A stretch of 6,070 nucleotides of DNA, taken from the NCBI GenBank assembly GCA_025458985.1, contig JALORM010000119.1:1-6070 (forward strand), in the 5' to 3' direction. Under the pieces are notes generated by a model. That model was not told the DNA's origin. It saw only the letters and a program-made list of their open reading frames with translations, and made no database searches. Positions 5,961 through 6,070 of this stretch are shown here, piece by piece. The number at the start of each line of letters is the position of its first letter. The stretch's first letter is position 1. The position numbers and the translations under genes were made by a program. The stretch is from Paracoccaceae bacterium (GTDB lineage Bacteria > Pseudomonadota > Alphaproteobacteria > Rhodobacterales > Rhodobacteraceae).

Positions 5961-5965
5961 TGATC

Positions 5966-5972
5966 CCACCTC
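5966..5972 (-). promoter_or_regulatory. Ribosome binding site deciding the motB start
   Basis: Read on the minus strand this is GAGGTGG, five bases (GATCA) before the ATG at 5960. It is the best Shine-Dalgarno in the leader. It falls inside the extra codons that would be added by starting at the in-frame GTG at 5993 or ATG at 5990. This argues for the shorter 294-residue MotB. Confidence 0.8.
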
Positions 5973-6006
5973 GAATTCACCCCGCAGCATCACTAGCAGC
6001 GCGGCG

Positions 6007-6021
6007 TGAACGCGGCCTTAA
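6007..6021 (-). promoter_or_regulatory. Putative CtrA-type site upstream of motB
   Basis: The minus strand reads TTAA, seven bases (GGCCGCG), then TTCA. This is one mismatch from the TTAA-N7-TTAA consensus of the alphaproteobacterial cell-cycle and motility regulator CtrA. It lies 46 bases before the preferred motB ATG, in a GC-rich leader where a TTAA is uncommon. CtrA is known to control flagellar genes in Rhodobacteraceae and Caulobacter. The assignment here is inference from the match and the similar site before flgE. Confidence 0.4.
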
Positions 6022-6050
6022 TCCCTTGGATTCGATGGATCGGGGTTTCA

Positions 6051-6068
6051 GCGGCCCAGACGGGCCGC
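6051..6068. repeat. 7-base GC inverted repeat at the right edge
   Basis: GCGGCCC (6051-6057), a four-base loop, then GGGCCGC (6062-6068) form a perfect stem. Reading toward motB the stem is followed by TGAAACCCC, which is not a T-run, so it is not a standard terminator on that strand. What lies beyond the window is unknown, so it could be part of an upstream gene's end or of an operator. Confidence 0.5.
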
Positions 6069-6070
6069 GA

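Noticed and set aside
4596..5963. 455-codon plus-strand open frame antisense to motB and the flgE start
   Set aside because: It spans motB, the intergenic gap and the start of flgE with no domain or plausible start context. It is a composition artefact.
5994..6021. Possible Caulobacter-type sigma-70 promoter (TTAAGGC ... GCTAGTGA) before motB
   Set aside because: The -10 part matches only the first half of GCTANAWC and the spacing is too wide, so I do not list it as a feature.
6051..6068. Edge hairpin as a rho-independent terminator
   Set aside because: No T-run follows on the minus strand, and the plus-strand side is cut off by the window.
1..6070. CRISPR array, insertion sequence, tRNA/rRNA, prophage or defence genes
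   Set aside because: No regularly spaced repeats, terminal inverted repeats with transposase, RNA gene signatures or non-flagellar coding regions were seen.

Overview
This window is a stretch of a flagellar gene cluster. All five recognisable genes lie on the minus strand and are transcribed from the right edge to the left: motB, flgE, flgK, flgL, flgI. The high GC content, the strong G/C bias at third codon positions (which leaves long false reading frames in other frames), the protein signatures and the motB-flgE-flgK-flgL-flgI order suggest an alphaproteobacterium of the Rhodobacteraceae / Roseobacter type. This assignment rests on recognition, not on a database search.

Layout from right to left in transcription order. 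At 5961-6070 is a leader holding a CtrA-like TTAA-N7-TTCA site, a good ribosome binding site for motB and a short GC hairpin at the very edge. At 5076-5960 is motB, the stator subunit that anchors to peptidoglycan. At 4983-5075 is a 93-base gap with three CGGCTAA-type repeats and a second CtrA-like site, TTAG-N7-TTAA, plus an overlapping weak sigma-28-like match. At 3648-4982 is flgE (hook). A 24-base gap carrying a strong Shine-Dalgarno follows, then flgK (2172-3623, first hook-filament junction protein). Two bases separate flgK from flgL (1156-2169, second junction protein). flgL overlaps flgI (44-1159, P-ring protein) by ATGA. At 9-17 a purine-rich Shine-Dalgarno suggests that another gene of the same operon starts at or just beyond the left edge.

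The genes cover successive parts of one machine. MotB is half of the torque-generating stator. FlgI forms the periplasmic P-ring bushing around the rod. FlgE polymerises into the hook. FlgK and FlgL join hook and filament. The tight spacing of flgE to flgI and the lack of any terminator-like hairpin with a T-run suggest a single transcript, with a possible second promoter before flgE. There is no gene-free stretch above 300 bases.

I found no sign of a mobile element, CRISPR array, RNA gene or new defence-type system; this is an ordinary, well-conserved region. The points worth a second look are the paired CtrA-like sites, the total absence of cysteine from all five proteins (including FlgI), several long perfect inverted repeats inside coding sequence, and SD-less coupling at the flgL/flgI junction.
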